Numbered from the stretch's first letter, positions 21,078 through 29,529 are shown. The stretch: 64,000 bases of DNA from Streptomyces armeniacus (GCF_003355155.1 NZ_CP031320.1:4703367-4767366); one strand, 5' to 3'. The notes: a model not told the origin generated them from the letters alone. Program-made: numbers and translations.

Positions 21078-21536
21078 GTGAAGATGGTCCTCGCACTGCT
21101 GCTGTGCGGCGCGGTCCTGCTGCTGGTGCTGGTGGGGCTGTTCGTTTTCGGGCTGCGCCGGAGACTGATCCAGCGCTCTGGCGGAACGTTCGACTGCTCG
21201 CTGCGCTGGGACGTTCGCGACGCGGAGGAAGGCGAACCGGACGGCAAGGGCTGGGTCTACGGCGTCGCCCGCTACAACGGCGACCGCGTCGACTGGTTCC
21301 GCGTCTTCTCGTACGCGCCCCGCCCCCGCCGCACCATGGAGCGCGGCCGCATCGAGGTGTTGGCCCGCCGGATGCCGAGCGGCGAGGAGGAGCTGGCGCT
21401 GCTGTCCGGCCAGGTGGTGCTGGGGTGTGCGCTGCGCGGCGTACGCGTGGAGCTGGCGATGAGCGAGGACGCGCTCACCGGCTTCCTGGCCTGGCTGGAG
21501 GCGGCTCCGCCCGGTCAGCGGGTGAACGTGGCGTAA
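21078..21536 (+). CDS. DUF2550 domain-containing membrane protein
   Basis: Function unknown. The 152-aa protein starts with one transmembrane helix (residues 4-25, LALLLCGAVLLLVLVGLFVF) and continues as a soluble domain with the pattern GTFDCSLRW...GWVYGVARYNGDRVDWFRVFS, which I recognise as DUF2550. It lies directly after the ATP synthase operon, its usual place in Streptomyces, but has its own ribosome-binding site (GAGGAGG) and stands behind the atp terminator. Its last 62 bases overlap the end of the convergent DMT-exporter gene. Confidence 0.8.
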   Translation: MKMVLALLLCGAVLLLVLVGLFVFGLRRRLIQRSGGTFDCSLRWDVRDAEEGEPDGKGWVYGVARYNGDRVDWFRVFSYAPRPRRTMERGRIEVLARRMPSGEEELALLSGQVVLGCALRGVRVELAMSEDALTGFLAWLEAAPPGQRVNVA

Positions 21537-22467
21537 CGGTACGCCACCGCGCGTACGCGCGCCCGCGTAGCCCGTGGCCGTACGCGCGCCCGCGGCCGTA
21601 CGACCCTGCCCGCGCGCTTCCGGGCGCACCGCCCGGCGGGCGCCTCCGTACGACCATCCCCGCGCTCGCCGTGCTGACGCAGCCGAGCGCCAGCCACTGC
21701 ACCGGCAGCAGGTGCTCGCCCAGCACGACGGTCCCCGCGACGCCCGCGACCGCCGGTTCGAGGCTCGTCAGCACGCCGACGGTGCCGGTCGGCAGCCGGC
21801 GCAGCGCGGCGAGCTCCAGGGAGTACGGCAGCACCGCGGAGAGCACGGCCACGGCCAGCCCGGTGAGCAGCACCTCCGGTGCCAGCAGCGCGCCGCCGCT
21901 GTCCGCCACCCCGAGAGGCACGGTCAGCACCGCCGCCCATGCCACCGCCAGGGCCAGCGGCCCGCCGTCCGCGCTGCGCGCGCCCGCCCGGCTGCTCAGC
22001 ACCAGGTACAGGGCCATCGAGGCGCCGGAGGCCAGCGCGAGGAGTACCCCGGCCGGCGGGAACGCCGTGGCGCCGTGCGAGTGGAACAGCCACACGCCGC
22101 ACCCGGCGAGCAGCGCGCAGCCCGCCTCGCGGGCCCTGCGCGAGGTGAGCAGCGCGAGCGCGACCGGGCCGAGCAGCTGGAGGCTGCTGGCGAGCCCGAG
22201 GGGGAGTCGGCTCATCGCCGGATAGATCAGGTTCATGCCTGCTATGGCCGTCCCGAAGCCGAGGACGAGCCGCAGCTCGGACCGGTCGCGGGGGAGCCGC
22301 GGCCGGTGGAGGAGGAGCAGCAGCGCGGCGGCCATGCCGAGGCGCAGCGCCACCACGCCCGGCGGCCCCACCGTGTCGAACAGGGACTTCCCGACGGCCT
22401 GGCCGAACTGCGTGCAGAGCACGGCGCCGAGCATGAGCAGGGGAGCGGTGGACCTGGTGGCGGGCAT
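21475..22467 (-). CDS. EamA/DMT-family transporter (RhtA-like)
   Basis: Inner-membrane exporter of the drug/metabolite superfamily; RhtA members export homoserine, threonine and related amino acids. The 330-aa product has about ten hydrophobic helices in two EamA repeats up to residue ~283 (MVVRRRP). The remaining ~47 residues are an Arg/Gly/Pro/Ala-rich tail unlike the family, and they run into the 3' end of the convergent DUF2550 gene, suggesting loss of the ancestral stop. It is divergent from the LysR gene at 22542 with a palindrome between them, so that regulator probably controls it. Confidence 0.82.
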   Translation of the reverse strand: MPATRSTAPLLMLGAVLCTQFGQAVGKSLFDTVGPPGVVALRLGMAAALLLLLHRPRLPRDRSELRLVLGFGTAIAGMNLIYPAMSRLPLGLASSLQLLGPVALALLTSRRAREAGCALLAGCGVWLFHSHGATAFPPAGVLLALASGASMALYLVLSSRAGARSADGGPLALAVAWAAVLTVPLGVADSGGALLAPEVLLTGLAVAVLSAVLPYSLELAALRRLPTGTVGVLTSLEPAVAGVAGTVVLGEHLLPVQWLALGCVSTASAGMVVRRRPPGGAPGSARAGSYGRGRAYGHGLRGRAYARWRTVTPRSPADRAEPPPARPGSR

Positions 22468-22496
22468 GGGGCCAGCCTCGGCCGCCCGTACCGTTA

Positions 22497-22521
22497 ACGT
22501 CCATCTGTGCTTTGTGGACGT
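22497..22521. promoter_or_regulatory. LysR-type operator palindrome (T-N11-A)
   Basis: Perfect 7-bp arms ACGTCCA (22497-22503) and TGGACGT (22515-22521) are separated by exactly 11 bases, the geometry of LysR-type regulator sites. It sits in the 74-bp gap between the divergent exporter and LysR genes and overlaps where both promoters must lie. Confidence 0.7.
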
Positions 22522-22541
22522 ATCCCTTTAGCCTGGCCTGC

Positions 22542-23531
22542 ATGATTGATCTGCGCAGGCTGAACGTGCTGCGCGCGCTCGCCGAGCACGGCACCGTGAC
22601 CGCGACGGCTGCCGCGCTGCATCTGACGCCCTCCGCCGTCTCCCAGCAGATCCGGCAGCTAGCCCGCGACCTCGACGTGGAGCTGCTGCGTCCGGAGGGG
22701 CGGCTCGTACGGCTCACGCCCGCCGCGCGCCTGCTGCTGCGGCACGCCGACACGCTGTACGCGCAGTGGGAGGTGACCCGGGCCGAGCTCGCCGCGCAGA
22801 ACGAGTCGGTGGCCGGCACGCTGCGGCTGTGCGGGGTGTCCTCGGCGATCGCGGCGCTGGCCGCACCGGCGGTGGCGGGCCTGCGCGGTTCGCACCCCGG
22901 TGTGACACCGCTGATCATCGAGGAGGAGAGCGGCGACTGCTACCGGCTGCTGCTCGCCGGCGAGACCGACATCGCCCTCGTGCTGCCCGGCCCCGACGCG
23001 CCGCCGGTCACCGACCGCCGCTTCGCGCATGTCCCGCTGCTGCACGACCGGCAGGACCTGCTCGTACCGGAGGGGCACCGGCTGGCCCGGCCCGAAGGGG
23101 TGCCGCTGGCGGAGGCCGCGGAGGAGGGGTGGATCGTCAAGAAGCGGAACAACGACACGTATCCGCTGCTGACCGTCGCCTGCGCGGCGGCCGGATTCAG
23201 CCCGCACATCACGCACCAGGTCAAGGAGTGGTACTCGGTCTCCGCGCTGGTCGAGGCCGGGCTCGGGGTGTGCCTGCTGCCGCGGATCGTGCCGGTGCCG
23301 TCCCGGCACGCGGTCGTACGGGTCCCGCTGCGCGGTGAGCCCGCGCCGGCCCGCCGGATCGTGGCGTGCGTACGGCCGGGCAGTGACGAGCATCCGCTGG
23401 TGGCCGCGGGGCTGGCGGCGCTGCGGAGCGCGGCGCGCGAAGCCGGTGGCGTGGAGGGGCCCGACTTCGCGCGCGTGACCGGGGAGGCAGGAGGCGGTCC
23501 CGCCTCCCCGGCGTATCAGGGCCCCGGCTGA
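22542..23531 (+). CDS. LysR-family transcriptional regulator
   Basis: The protein is 329 aa from ATG 22542, the standard MIDLRRLNVLRALAEHGTV start; a possible in-frame start 30 bp upstream would add residues not seen in the family. The winged HTH (TATAAALHLTPSAVSQQIRQL) occupies residues 19-39, and the substrate-binding domain starts near 90. There is no ribosome-binding site, and a -10-like TAGCCT ends 7 bases before the ATG, so the mRNA may be leaderless. It probably regulates itself and the divergent exporter through the palindrome at 22497-22521. The effector is unknown. Confidence 0.9.
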   Translation: MIDLRRLNVLRALAEHGTVTATAAALHLTPSAVSQQIRQLARDLDVELLRPEGRLVRLTPAARLLLRHADTLYAQWEVTRAELAAQNESVAGTLRLCGVSSAIAALAAPAVAGLRGSHPGVTPLIIEEESGDCYRLLLAGETDIALVLPGPDAPPVTDRRFAHVPLLHDRQDLLVPEGHRLARPEGVPLAEAAEEGWIVKKRNNDTYPLLTVACAAAGFSPHITHQVKEWYSVSALVEAGLGVCLLPRIVPVPSRHAVVRVPLRGEPAPARRIVACVRPGSDEHPLVAAGLAALRSAAREAGGVEGPDFARVTGEAGGGPASPAYQGPG

Positions 23532-23550
23532 CGCCGCCGGGCCCGTTCGG
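23519..23550. terminator. Candidate bidirectional hairpin between LysR and chitinase genes
   Basis: GGGCCCCGGC (overlapping the LysR stop) and GCCGGGCCC can pair with one bulge. It lies between the two convergent genes and may terminate both. Confidence 0.4.
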
Positions 23551-23595
23551 CCGGCGAATCGGCAGGTGCGGGGCCCGCGTTCAGGCCCGTACGGT

Positions 23596-25428
23596 TCAGC
23601 CGAGCCCGCTGTTGATCGCGCTCACCAACTCGCCGTTGGCGGTGTCTCCGCTGAACTCCCAGAAGAACGCGCCGCCCAGGCCCTGCTGCTTCGCATAGGC
23701 CATCTTGCTCTGGACGGTGCTCGGGGTGTCGTAGCTCCACCACTGGTTGCCGCAGTGTGCGTACGCGGTGCCCGCGATGGTGCCGTTCGAGGCGCAGCGA
23801 GGCTTGATCGTCTTGTAGTCCTCGATGCCCTGCTCGTACTTGCCCGGCGCCGGCCCGGTGGCGGTGCCGCCGGGTTCCTTCTGGGTGACGCCGGTCCAGC
23901 CGCGGCCGTAGAAGCCGATGCCGAGCAGCAGCTTGTCCGCCGAGATGCCCTTCGCCTTGAGTTTCTGGATGGCGTCGTCGGAGTTGAAGCCCTGCTGCGG
24001 GATGCCGTCGTACGAGTTCAGCGGCGAGTGCGGCGCCGTCGGGCCCTGTGCGGCCCAGGCGCCGAAGAAGTCGTACGTCATCACGTTGTACCAGTCGGCG
24101 TACTGCGCTCCGCCCGCGTAGTCCGCCTTGTCGATCTTGCCGCCGTCCGAGGCGTCGGCCGTGATGGCCGCGGTGACCAGCTGGTCGCCGAACTTGCTGC
24201 GGAACGCCTGCATCATCGTCTTCATCACGGCGGGGCCGCTGGTGTCACAGGTCAGGCCGCAGGCGTTGGGGTACTCCCAGTCCAGGTCGATGCCGTCGAA
24301 CAGGCCCTGCCAGCGGGGGTCGTTGACGAGGTTGTAGCAGGACTCGGCGAAGGCCGCCGGGTTCTGCATGGCCTGGCCGAAGCCGCCGGACCAGGTCCAG
24401 CCGCCGAAGGACCAGAGGACCTTGATGTTGGGGTTGGCCTTCTTCAGCTTCAGCAGCTGGTTGAAGTTGCCGCGCAGCGGCTGGTCCCAGGTGTCGGCGA
24501 CGCCGTCGACGCTCTGGTCGGCGGTGTACGCCTTGTCGATGGCGGCGTAGCTGTCGCCGATGGTGCACTTTCCGCCCTGGACGTTGCCGAAGGCGTAGTT
24601 GATGTGGGTGATCTTGTCGGCGGAGCCACTCGTGACCATGTTCTTCACGTGGTAGTTCCGGTCGTAGACGCCCCACTCGGTGAAGTAGCCGAGCTTGACG
24701 TGCTCGCCGGGCGGCTGCGTGCTGCCGCCGGTGGTCTTCGCCTTCAGCGTGCCGCTCGCGGGACCGCGCTGCCCTGCGGTGTCCTCGGCGGTGACGGAGT
24801 ACGCGTATTCGGTGCCCTTGAGTAGGCCCGTGTCCTTGAACGAGGTGCCGGTGACGGCGGCGACCTCGGTGCCGTTGCGGAAGACGTGGTACTTGCTCAC
24901 GCCCTTGTCGTCGGTGGCCGGCGACCAGCTCAGGGCGATGCTGGTGTCGGTGACCTCGCCGGTCTTGAGTGCGCCGGGTGCCGAAGGTGCGGGGTCGCCG
25001 GGCTCGCCGGAGCCGTCACAGGGCAGCCCGTTGATCTTGCAGTTGCTCGGTTCGCCCGGGCCGCTGCCGTTGAAGCCGATCGTGGTGCTCTTGCCGGGCG
25101 CCAGCGACTTGTTCCAGGACGACGGGGTGGCCGTGTAGTGGTTGCCGTCCTTGGCGATCGAGGCGTTCCAGTGGGACGCGACGGTGGTGCCGGCGGGGAA
25201 GTCCCACTCCAGCTTCCAGGTGTCGATGGTGGTGGTGCCGGTGTTCTCGACGGTCCACTGACCACCGAAGCCGGTGCCCCAGTCGGACGTCTTGATGAAT
25301 GTCGCGGATGCCTTCTCGTCTGCCTGGGCTGGGGACGCCAGGGTGACGAGCAGGCCGACGGGCAGCGCGAGCGCTACCGCGAATGCCGTGAGTCTGCGCT
25401 TGAAGCGTCGTGCGGTTCCAGATCTCAA
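23596..25428 (-). CDS. Secreted GH18 chitinase with CBM2 and fibronectin III domains
   Basis: Hydrolyses chitin outside the cell. The start is TTG at 25428-25426 with GAGGAG upstream, giving 610 aa. Signal peptide residues 1-36 end in AQA; the CBM2-like chitin/cellulose-binding domain covers about 37-140 (paired Trp/Asn/Gly pattern SDWGTGFGGQWTVENTG); a fibronectin III domain about 160-245; then the GH18 barrel to the end. The catalytic signature is D378-G-I-D-L-D-W-E385, with E385 as the acid. Downstream barrel residues NVMTYDFFG and the terminal GGAFFWEFSGD match family 18 group A. It has the classic chitinase promoter with two direct repeats, so induction by chitin breakdown products and glucose repression are expected. 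Confidence 0.96.
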   Translation of the reverse strand: MRSGTARRFKRRLTAFAVALALPVGLLVTLASPAQADEKASATFIKTSDWGTGFGGQWTVENTGTTTIDTWKLEWDFPAGTTVASHWNASIAKDGNHYTATPSSWNKSLAPGKSTTIGFNGSGPGEPSNCKINGLPCDGSGEPGDPAPSAPGALKTGEVTDTSIALSWSPATDDKGVSKYHVFRNGTEVAAVTGTSFKDTGLLKGTEYAYSVTAEDTAGQRGPASGTLKAKTTGGSTQPPGEHVKLGYFTEWGVYDRNYHVKNMVTSGSADKITHINYAFGNVQGGKCTIGDSYAAIDKAYTADQSVDGVADTWDQPLRGNFNQLLKLKKANPNIKVLWSFGGWTWSGGFGQAMQNPAAFAESCYNLVNDPRWQGLFDGIDLDWEYPNACGLTCDTSGPAVMKTMMQAFRSKFGDQLVTAAITADASDGGKIDKADYAGGAQYADWYNVMTYDFFGAWAAQGPTAPHSPLNSYDGIPQQGFNSDDAIQKLKAKGISADKLLLGIGFYGRGWTGVTQKEPGGTATGPAPGKYEQGIEDYKTIKPRCASNGTIAGTAYAHCGNQWWSYDTPSTVQSKMAYAKQQGLGGAFFWEFSGDTANGELVSAINSGLG

Positions 25429-25528
25429 GGGCGCTCCTCGAGTTGGTCCGGAAAACCCGGAGGGGACGGGAAGGGACCTGCGCCGCCTTGCGAACGCGTG
25501 TGGGGCACGCTCACCGCAGTTTCTCGGG

Positions 25529-25557
25529 AGACTAAAGAGGTCTGGACCAGTGGTCAA
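25529..25557 (-). promoter_or_regulatory. Promoter of the chitinase gene
   Basis: On the minus strand, -35 TTGACC (25557-25552), a 17-bp spacer and -10 TAGTCT (25534-25529) form a vegetative-type promoter. The spacer contains one of the two regulatory repeats, as in known Streptomyces chitinase promoters. Confidence 0.85.
25538..25549 (-). promoter_or_regulatory. Chitinase direct repeat / DasR-like site, proximal
   Basis: TGGTCCAGACCT on the minus strand is the known 12-bp chitinase direct repeat and, with its flanks, resembles the DasR consensus ACTGGTCTAGACCACT. It lies inside the -35/-10 spacer. Confidence 0.8.
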
Positions 25558-25558
25558 T

Positions 25559-25570
25559 AGGTCTGGACCA
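25559..25570 (-). promoter_or_regulatory. Chitinase direct repeat / DasR-like site, distal
   Basis: A second exact copy of TGGTCCAGACCT lies 21 bp (two helical turns) from the first, immediately upstream of the -35 box. Confidence 0.8.
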
Positions 25571-25647
25571 TATAGGTGTTCGAGGCTTGATCGCGGGGCC
25601 TGCCCCGGTGGCCCCGCGCCCGCTTCCCCGCCGCGCTCCGGGCGCCG

Positions 25648-26322
25648 TTACGCCGGACCGATCCCCAACTCCTGTGCCAGCACCGCCGCTTGCGTCCTGC
25701 TGCGCAGCTCCAGCTTCCGCAGCAGTCTGCTGACATGCGTCTTCACCGTCGCCTCCGCCATGTCCAGCCGGTCCGCGATCTCCGCGTTCGACAGCCCCTC
25801 GCCGAGGCAGCCGAGCACCTCGTGCTCGCGCGGGGTGAGTTCACCGAGGCCGGCCGGGGCCTGCTGCGGCGTCCGTACGGCACGGGGGCGGGCGAACTCG
25901 GCGATCAGCCGCCGCGTCACCGCCGGGGCGATCATGCCCTCGCCGCGCGCCACCGTACGGACCGCGTCGATCACCGCCACCGCCTCGCTGTCCTTGAGCA
26001 GGAAGCCGGCGGCACCGGCGCGCAGCGCCCCGAAGACGTACTCGTCCAGGTCGAACGTGGTCAGCACCAGCACGTCCGCCAGCTGCTCGGCCGTGACCAG
26101 GCGGGTGGCGGACACCCCGTCGAGCCGCGGCATCTGCACGTCCATCAGCACGACGTCCGGGCGCAGTTCGCGCGCGAGCCGCACCGCCTCCTCGCCGTCC
26201 GCCGCCTCCCCGACGACCTCGATGTCGCCCGCGCTGCGCAGGATGAGGAGCAGCCCGGCCCGTACGGCCGACTGGTCCTCGGCGACCACGACGCGGATCG
26301 TCCGCTCTGACTCGTCGTTCAC
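25648..26322 (-). CDS. NarL/LuxR-family response regulator
   Basis: Two-component output regulator, 224 aa from GTG 26322 (GAGGAGC upstream). The receiver domain has the acidic pair near residues 15-16, phosphoacceptor D61 in VVLMDVQMP, and the switch and lysine residues in TTFDLDEYV and FLLKDSEA. The C-terminal LuxR helix-turn-helix reads LTPREHEVLGCLGEGLSNAEIADRL, then TVKTHVSRLLRKL. The partner kinase lies immediately upstream. Between them is a degenerate repeat of GTGCTCCTG-like units. The target genes are unknown. Confidence 0.93.
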   Translation of the reverse strand: MNDESERTIRVVVAEDQSAVRAGLLLILRSAGDIEVVGEAADGEEAVRLARELRPDVVLMDVQMPRLDGVSATRLVTAEQLADVLVLTTFDLDEYVFGALRAGAAGFLLKDSEAVAVIDAVRTVARGEGMIAPAVTRRLIAEFARPRAVRTPQQAPAGLGELTPREHEVLGCLGEGLSNAEIADRLDMAEATVKTHVSRLLRKLELRSRTQAAVLAQELGIGPA

Positions 26323-26440
26323 TCGTGCTCCTCGGTGCTGCCTGTGCTCTCGGTGCTGCGTGTGCTCCTGCGACGCGTGTGCCCTCCGCACGCCGCGTGT
26401 GCTCCTGCGCACGTGATTCCGCCCGCCGTACGCGACCCGG

Positions 26441-27700
26441 CTACGGCTCCTCCACGGGCAGTTCGGCCCGTACCTCCCAGCACTTCGCCCCGTCCGGCGT
26501 CGTGACCGGGCCGGCCTCCAGCGTGCCGCGGAGCAGCTCCACGCGCTCCCGCATGCCGATCAGGCCGGCGCCCGAACCGGGCGCGCGCGGGCCCAGGGAG
26601 CCGCCGAGCGGGCTGGTGACGCGTACGACGAGGGGGCCGCCGCGGCGCCCGTCGGCGCGCTCGACGCGCACGGTGACGGCGCCGGGGGAGGCGTGCTTGA
26701 GCGCGTTCGTGAGCGACTCCTGCACCACGCGGTACGCCGCGAGCTCCACCGGGGCGGGCAGGGCGCGGATCTCGGCGGCGGCGTCCGCGCGCCCGTCGGC
26801 CAGCGTGAACGTGAAGCCCTCCGCGGCCGCGTCGCGGGCGCGCGTGAGCAGCGCGTCCAGCCCGTCCAGCGTGGGGGAGGCGGCGGCGTCCCCGTCGTCC
26901 GGGCCCTCCACGTCCCGCAGGATGCCGATGAGGCGGCGCATCTCGGTCAGCCCCTGCACGCTGTTCTCGCGGATCACGCCGAGCGCGTCGCGGGTGGCCG
27001 ACGGGCCGGTCTCGCTCTCGGCGAGGGACAGCGCGGCGGTGGAGTGGATCGCGATCGCGGACAGGTGGTTGGCGACCATGTCGTGCAGCTCGCGGGCCAT
27101 GCGCGCCCGTTCGGCGTTGACCGCCTGCGTACGGTCCATCTCGGCCAGCAGCGCGGTCTGTTCGGCCCGCAGCCGCTCGGACGCGGCCTCGTCGCGGTGG
27201 TCCCGTACGACGACGCCGGTGAACGCCGGGCCGATCGTGATCAGTCCGACGCTGACACCGATGAACAGCGACTCGGGCGTACGGACGACCACCAGCGGGA
27301 CGAGCACGGCGAACAGCGTGACCAGCACGGTGATCCACGGCAGGCGGCGGGAGAGGGCGCGGCTGCCGTAGAGCACGGCGGCGTACATCAGGTCGGTGAA
27401 CATCAGCACCGTCGGGATCAGCGTGCCCACGGCGATGTCCGCCACCAGCGCGGCCGTCCCGATGAGCAGGCCCGAGTACGGTGCCGTACGGCGCAGCAGC
27501 TCCGCCGCGGCGATCACCGCCAGCGGTACGAGCGCGAGCGATCCGGGCAGGTCCACCCCCGGCCAGCTGCCCTGCAGCCCGACGCTCCACGCGAGCACGC
27601 CGCCGCAGAGCCCCGCCAGGGCGATGAGCACGTCGTCGCGCTCCGGACGGAGCGCGTGGAACGACGGCCGCGGGAGGGACGGGCGGTGCGGGTGTGGCAT
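26441..27700 (-). CDS. Sensor histidine kinase (NarL-type, HisKA_3)
   Basis: The 419-aa membrane kinase starts at ATG 27700 (MPHPHRPSLPRPS); upstream in-frame codons have no family features. About six hydrophobic helices cover residues ~22-165. The dimerization/phosphoacceptor helix follows with H206 in ARELHDMVANHLSAIAIHS, then the ATPase domain with the N box ESLTNALKHASPGA and the G box GAGLIGMRERVELL. It lacks a recognisable extracellular sensor domain, so the stimulus is probably sensed in or at the membrane. Paired with the response regulator downstream. Confidence 0.93.
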   Translation of the reverse strand: MPHPHRPSLPRPSFHALRPERDDVLIALAGLCGGVLAWSVGLQGSWPGVDLPGSLALVPLAVIAAAELLRRTAPYSGLLIGTAALVADIAVGTLIPTVLMFTDLMYAAVLYGSRALSRRLPWITVLVTLFAVLVPLVVVRTPESLFIGVSVGLITIGPAFTGVVVRDHRDEAASERLRAEQTALLAEMDRTQAVNAERARMARELHDMVANHLSAIAIHSTAALSLAESETGPSATRDALGVIRENSVQGLTEMRRLIGILRDVEGPDDGDAAASPTLDGLDALLTRARDAAAEGFTFTLADGRADAAAEIRALPAPVELAAYRVVQESLTNALKHASPGAVTVRVERADGRRGGPLVVRVTSPLGGSLGPRAPGSGAGLIGMRERVELLRGTLEAGPVTTPDGAKCWEVRAELPVEEP

Positions 27701-27869
27701 GGGTCCATGACAGCACGCGGCGGCCCTGATCCGCGTCGCCTCACGGGCGTACATCGAACGATGCAGCGCGGGATCGTAGCTGGTGAGGACGTACTGGCGG
27801 GCTGTGCGCGGGAGTCTGGAGACGAGTCGCGGGTCATCCCGGCCGGAACCCTCCGAGAGGAGCGTCAAC

Positions 27870-28448
27870 GTGCTCGTCGCCTTGATCGTCGCTTGTGAGA
27901 TCGCCTTCTGGGTGCTGCTCGCCGCCGGCCTGGGGCTGCGCTACCTGGCCAGGATGCCGCGTACGGGAGCCGCCGTGCTCTTGTGCGAGCCGCTGCTCGA
28001 GGTGATGCTGCTGATCGTGACGGCGATCGACCTCAAGAACGGTGCCGAGCCCGACTGGAAGCACGGCCTCGCCGCCGTCTACATCGGCTTCACGGCCACC
28101 CACGGGCACTACATGATCAAGTGGGCCGACGGTCACTTCGCGCACCGCTTCGCGGGCGGCCCGCCGCCGGTCAGGCGGCCGAAGTACGGGATGCCGCGGG
28201 CGATCCACGAGTGGAAGATGTCCCTCCGCGCGATCGGCGCCGCGGCGATCGCCGCGGCCCTGCTGCAGGCCGCCGTCTGGTACGTCGACAACGCCGGGCA
28301 GACGGAGTCGCTGCGCGCCTGGCAGGCGAAGATGGGCATCGTGGCGGTGGTCAGCCTGATCATCGCGGTCAGCTACACGATCTGGCCGAAGAAGGCGCCG
28401 CTCGGCGCGGCCGCGGAACAGCCGCGGCACGAGACCGTACGGCACTGA
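27870..28448 (+). CDS. Conserved membrane protein of unknown function
   Basis: The product is 192 aa from GTG 27870 with GAGAGGAG upstream; the in-frame sequence before it lacks a better start. Four to five hydrophobic segments are visible at about residues 2-22, 33-52, 64-84 (with a HGHYMIKWADGHFAHRF histidine-rich loop after it), 118-138 and 155-175. The C-terminal tail is short and polar. The arrangement resembles a small integral membrane protein of four to five helices; I do not recognise the family. It is divergent from the histidine kinase, so it might belong to the same regulon. Confidence 0.75.
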   Translation: MLVALIVACEIAFWVLLAAGLGLRYLARMPRTGAAVLLCEPLLEVMLLIVTAIDLKNGAEPDWKHGLAAVYIGFTATHGHYMIKWADGHFAHRFAGGPPPVRRPKYGMPRAIHEWKMSLRAIGAAAIAAALLQAAVWYVDNAGQTESLRAWQAKMGIVAVVSLIIAVSYTIWPKKAPLGAAAEQPRHETVRH

Positions 28449-28486
28449 GGGGCGCTTGAGGGGCGCTGACGGCCGCCCGGCGCGGG

Positions 28487-28524
28487 TCAGCGGTGGCTCA
28501 GCGGCCGTTCAGCGGTGGCTCAGC
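28487..28524. repeat. Two copies of TCAGCGGTGGCTCAGC around a stop codon
   Basis: The 16-mer occurs at 28487-28502 and 28509-28524. The second copy is the 3' end of the minus-strand VOC gene (its first three bases are the TGA complement); the first copy lies just beyond that stop. Confidence 0.85.
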
Positions 28525-28856
28525 ACGTTGACCACTCGGCCGTTGGGGTCTCGGACGAAGAAGCGCCGTACGCCCCACTCCTCGTCCTGCAGCGGGTGCA
28601 CGATTTCGGCGCCGCTCGCCCGCACTTCCGCGTAGGCGGCGTCCACGTCGTCCACCTCCACGCTCAGATCGGGCGTGACCGGCGCCGTCATGTCCCCGGT
28701 CATGACGCTGACCTGCGCCGTCGGCACGGTCGGGGAGGCGAACGTCACGATCCAGCCCTGGTTCATGACCTCTTCGAAGCCCAGCAGGCCGTAGAACTCC
28801 CGGCTCTCCTCCGTGGCCTCGGACCGGATGTTGGGCACGACACGGCGAACGGACAT
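28509..28856 (-). CDS. VOC-family (glyoxalase/bleomycin-resistance fold) protein
   Basis: The 115-aa single-domain product has the paired beta-alpha-beta-beta-beta pattern of vicinal-oxygen-chelate proteins: an N-terminal module with ESREFYGLLGFEEVMNQG and a C-terminal module with VDDVDAAYAEVRASGAEIVHPLQDEEWGVRRFFVRDPNGRVVNVL. The DPNG turn and the terminal Val-Asn-Val strand are typical. Metal ligands are not complete, so the activity (lyase, dioxygenase or binding protein) cannot be stated. It stands alone between divergently arranged neighbours. Confidence 0.85.
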   Translation of the reverse strand: MSVRRVVPNIRSEATEESREFYGLLGFEEVMNQGWIVTFASPTVPTAQVSVMTGDMTAPVTPDLSVEVDDVDAAYAEVRASGAEIVHPLQDEEWGVRRFFVRDPNGRVVNVLSHR

Positions 28857-28910
28857 CTTCGGTGACTCCCTGTCAGAACGTGGCCGGAACGTGGCCGGTG
28901 GTCCCGCGCT

Positions 28911-29483
28911 TCAGCGGTTCTCGCCCGGCACCCACAGCACGTCGCCGACCTCCTTGTTGGCCGTGCGCGCGAGGATGAACAGCAGGTCGGAGAGGCGGTT
29001 CAGATACGTCGCCGTCAGCGGGTTCATCACGTCCCCGTGCTCCGCCAGCGCCGCCCACGTCGAGCGCTCGGCGCGGCGTACGACGGTGCACGCCTGGTGC
29101 AGCAGGGCCGCGCCGGGTGTGCCGCCCGGGAGGATGAAGCTGCGCAGCTTCTCCAGATCCGCGAGGAAGGTGTCGCAGTCCGCCTCCAGCTTGTCGATGT
29201 AGCTCTGCTCGACACGCAGCGGCGGGAACTCCGGGTTCTCGGCGACCGGGGTGGCCAGGTCGGCGCCCACGTCGAACAGGTCGTTCTGCACCCGTACGAG
29301 GATGGTGCGCACCTCCTCGGGCAGCTCGCCCAGCGCGACCGCGACCCCGATGGCGGCGTTCGCCTCGTTCGCGTCGGCGTACGCGCCGATGCGTGCGTCC
29401 GTCTTGGCGGTGCGGCTCATGTCGCCGAGCGCGGTGGTGCCGTCGTCTCCGGTGCGGGTGTAGATGCGCGTCAGGTTGACCAT
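28911..29483 (-). CDS. Cob(I)yrinic acid a,c-diamide adenosyltransferase (PduO type)
   Basis: Transfers the adenosyl group of ATP to cob(I)alamin to make coenzyme B12. The 190-aa product begins MVNLTRIYTRTGDDGTTALGD, whose TRTGDDGTT motif binds ATP; the FILPGGTPGAALLHQACTVVRRAER segment carries the conserved arginines, and the NRLSDLLFILAR helix is near the C-terminus. The methylmalonyl-CoA epimerase and meaB genes 20 kb away belong to the B12-dependent pathway that needs this cofactor. Confidence 0.95.
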   Translation of the reverse strand: MVNLTRIYTRTGDDGTTALGDMSRTAKTDARIGAYADANEANAAIGVAVALGELPEEVRTILVRVQNDLFDVGADLATPVAENPEFPPLRVEQSYIDKLEADCDTFLADLEKLRSFILPGGTPGAALLHQACTVVRRAERSTWAALAEHGDVMNPLTATYLNRLSDLLFILARTANKEVGDVLWVPGENR

Positions 29484-29529
29484 GGGGGAAGCGTAGCCCG
29501 TACGCCGCCGGGGGCAGGGGCTGCGCTCC

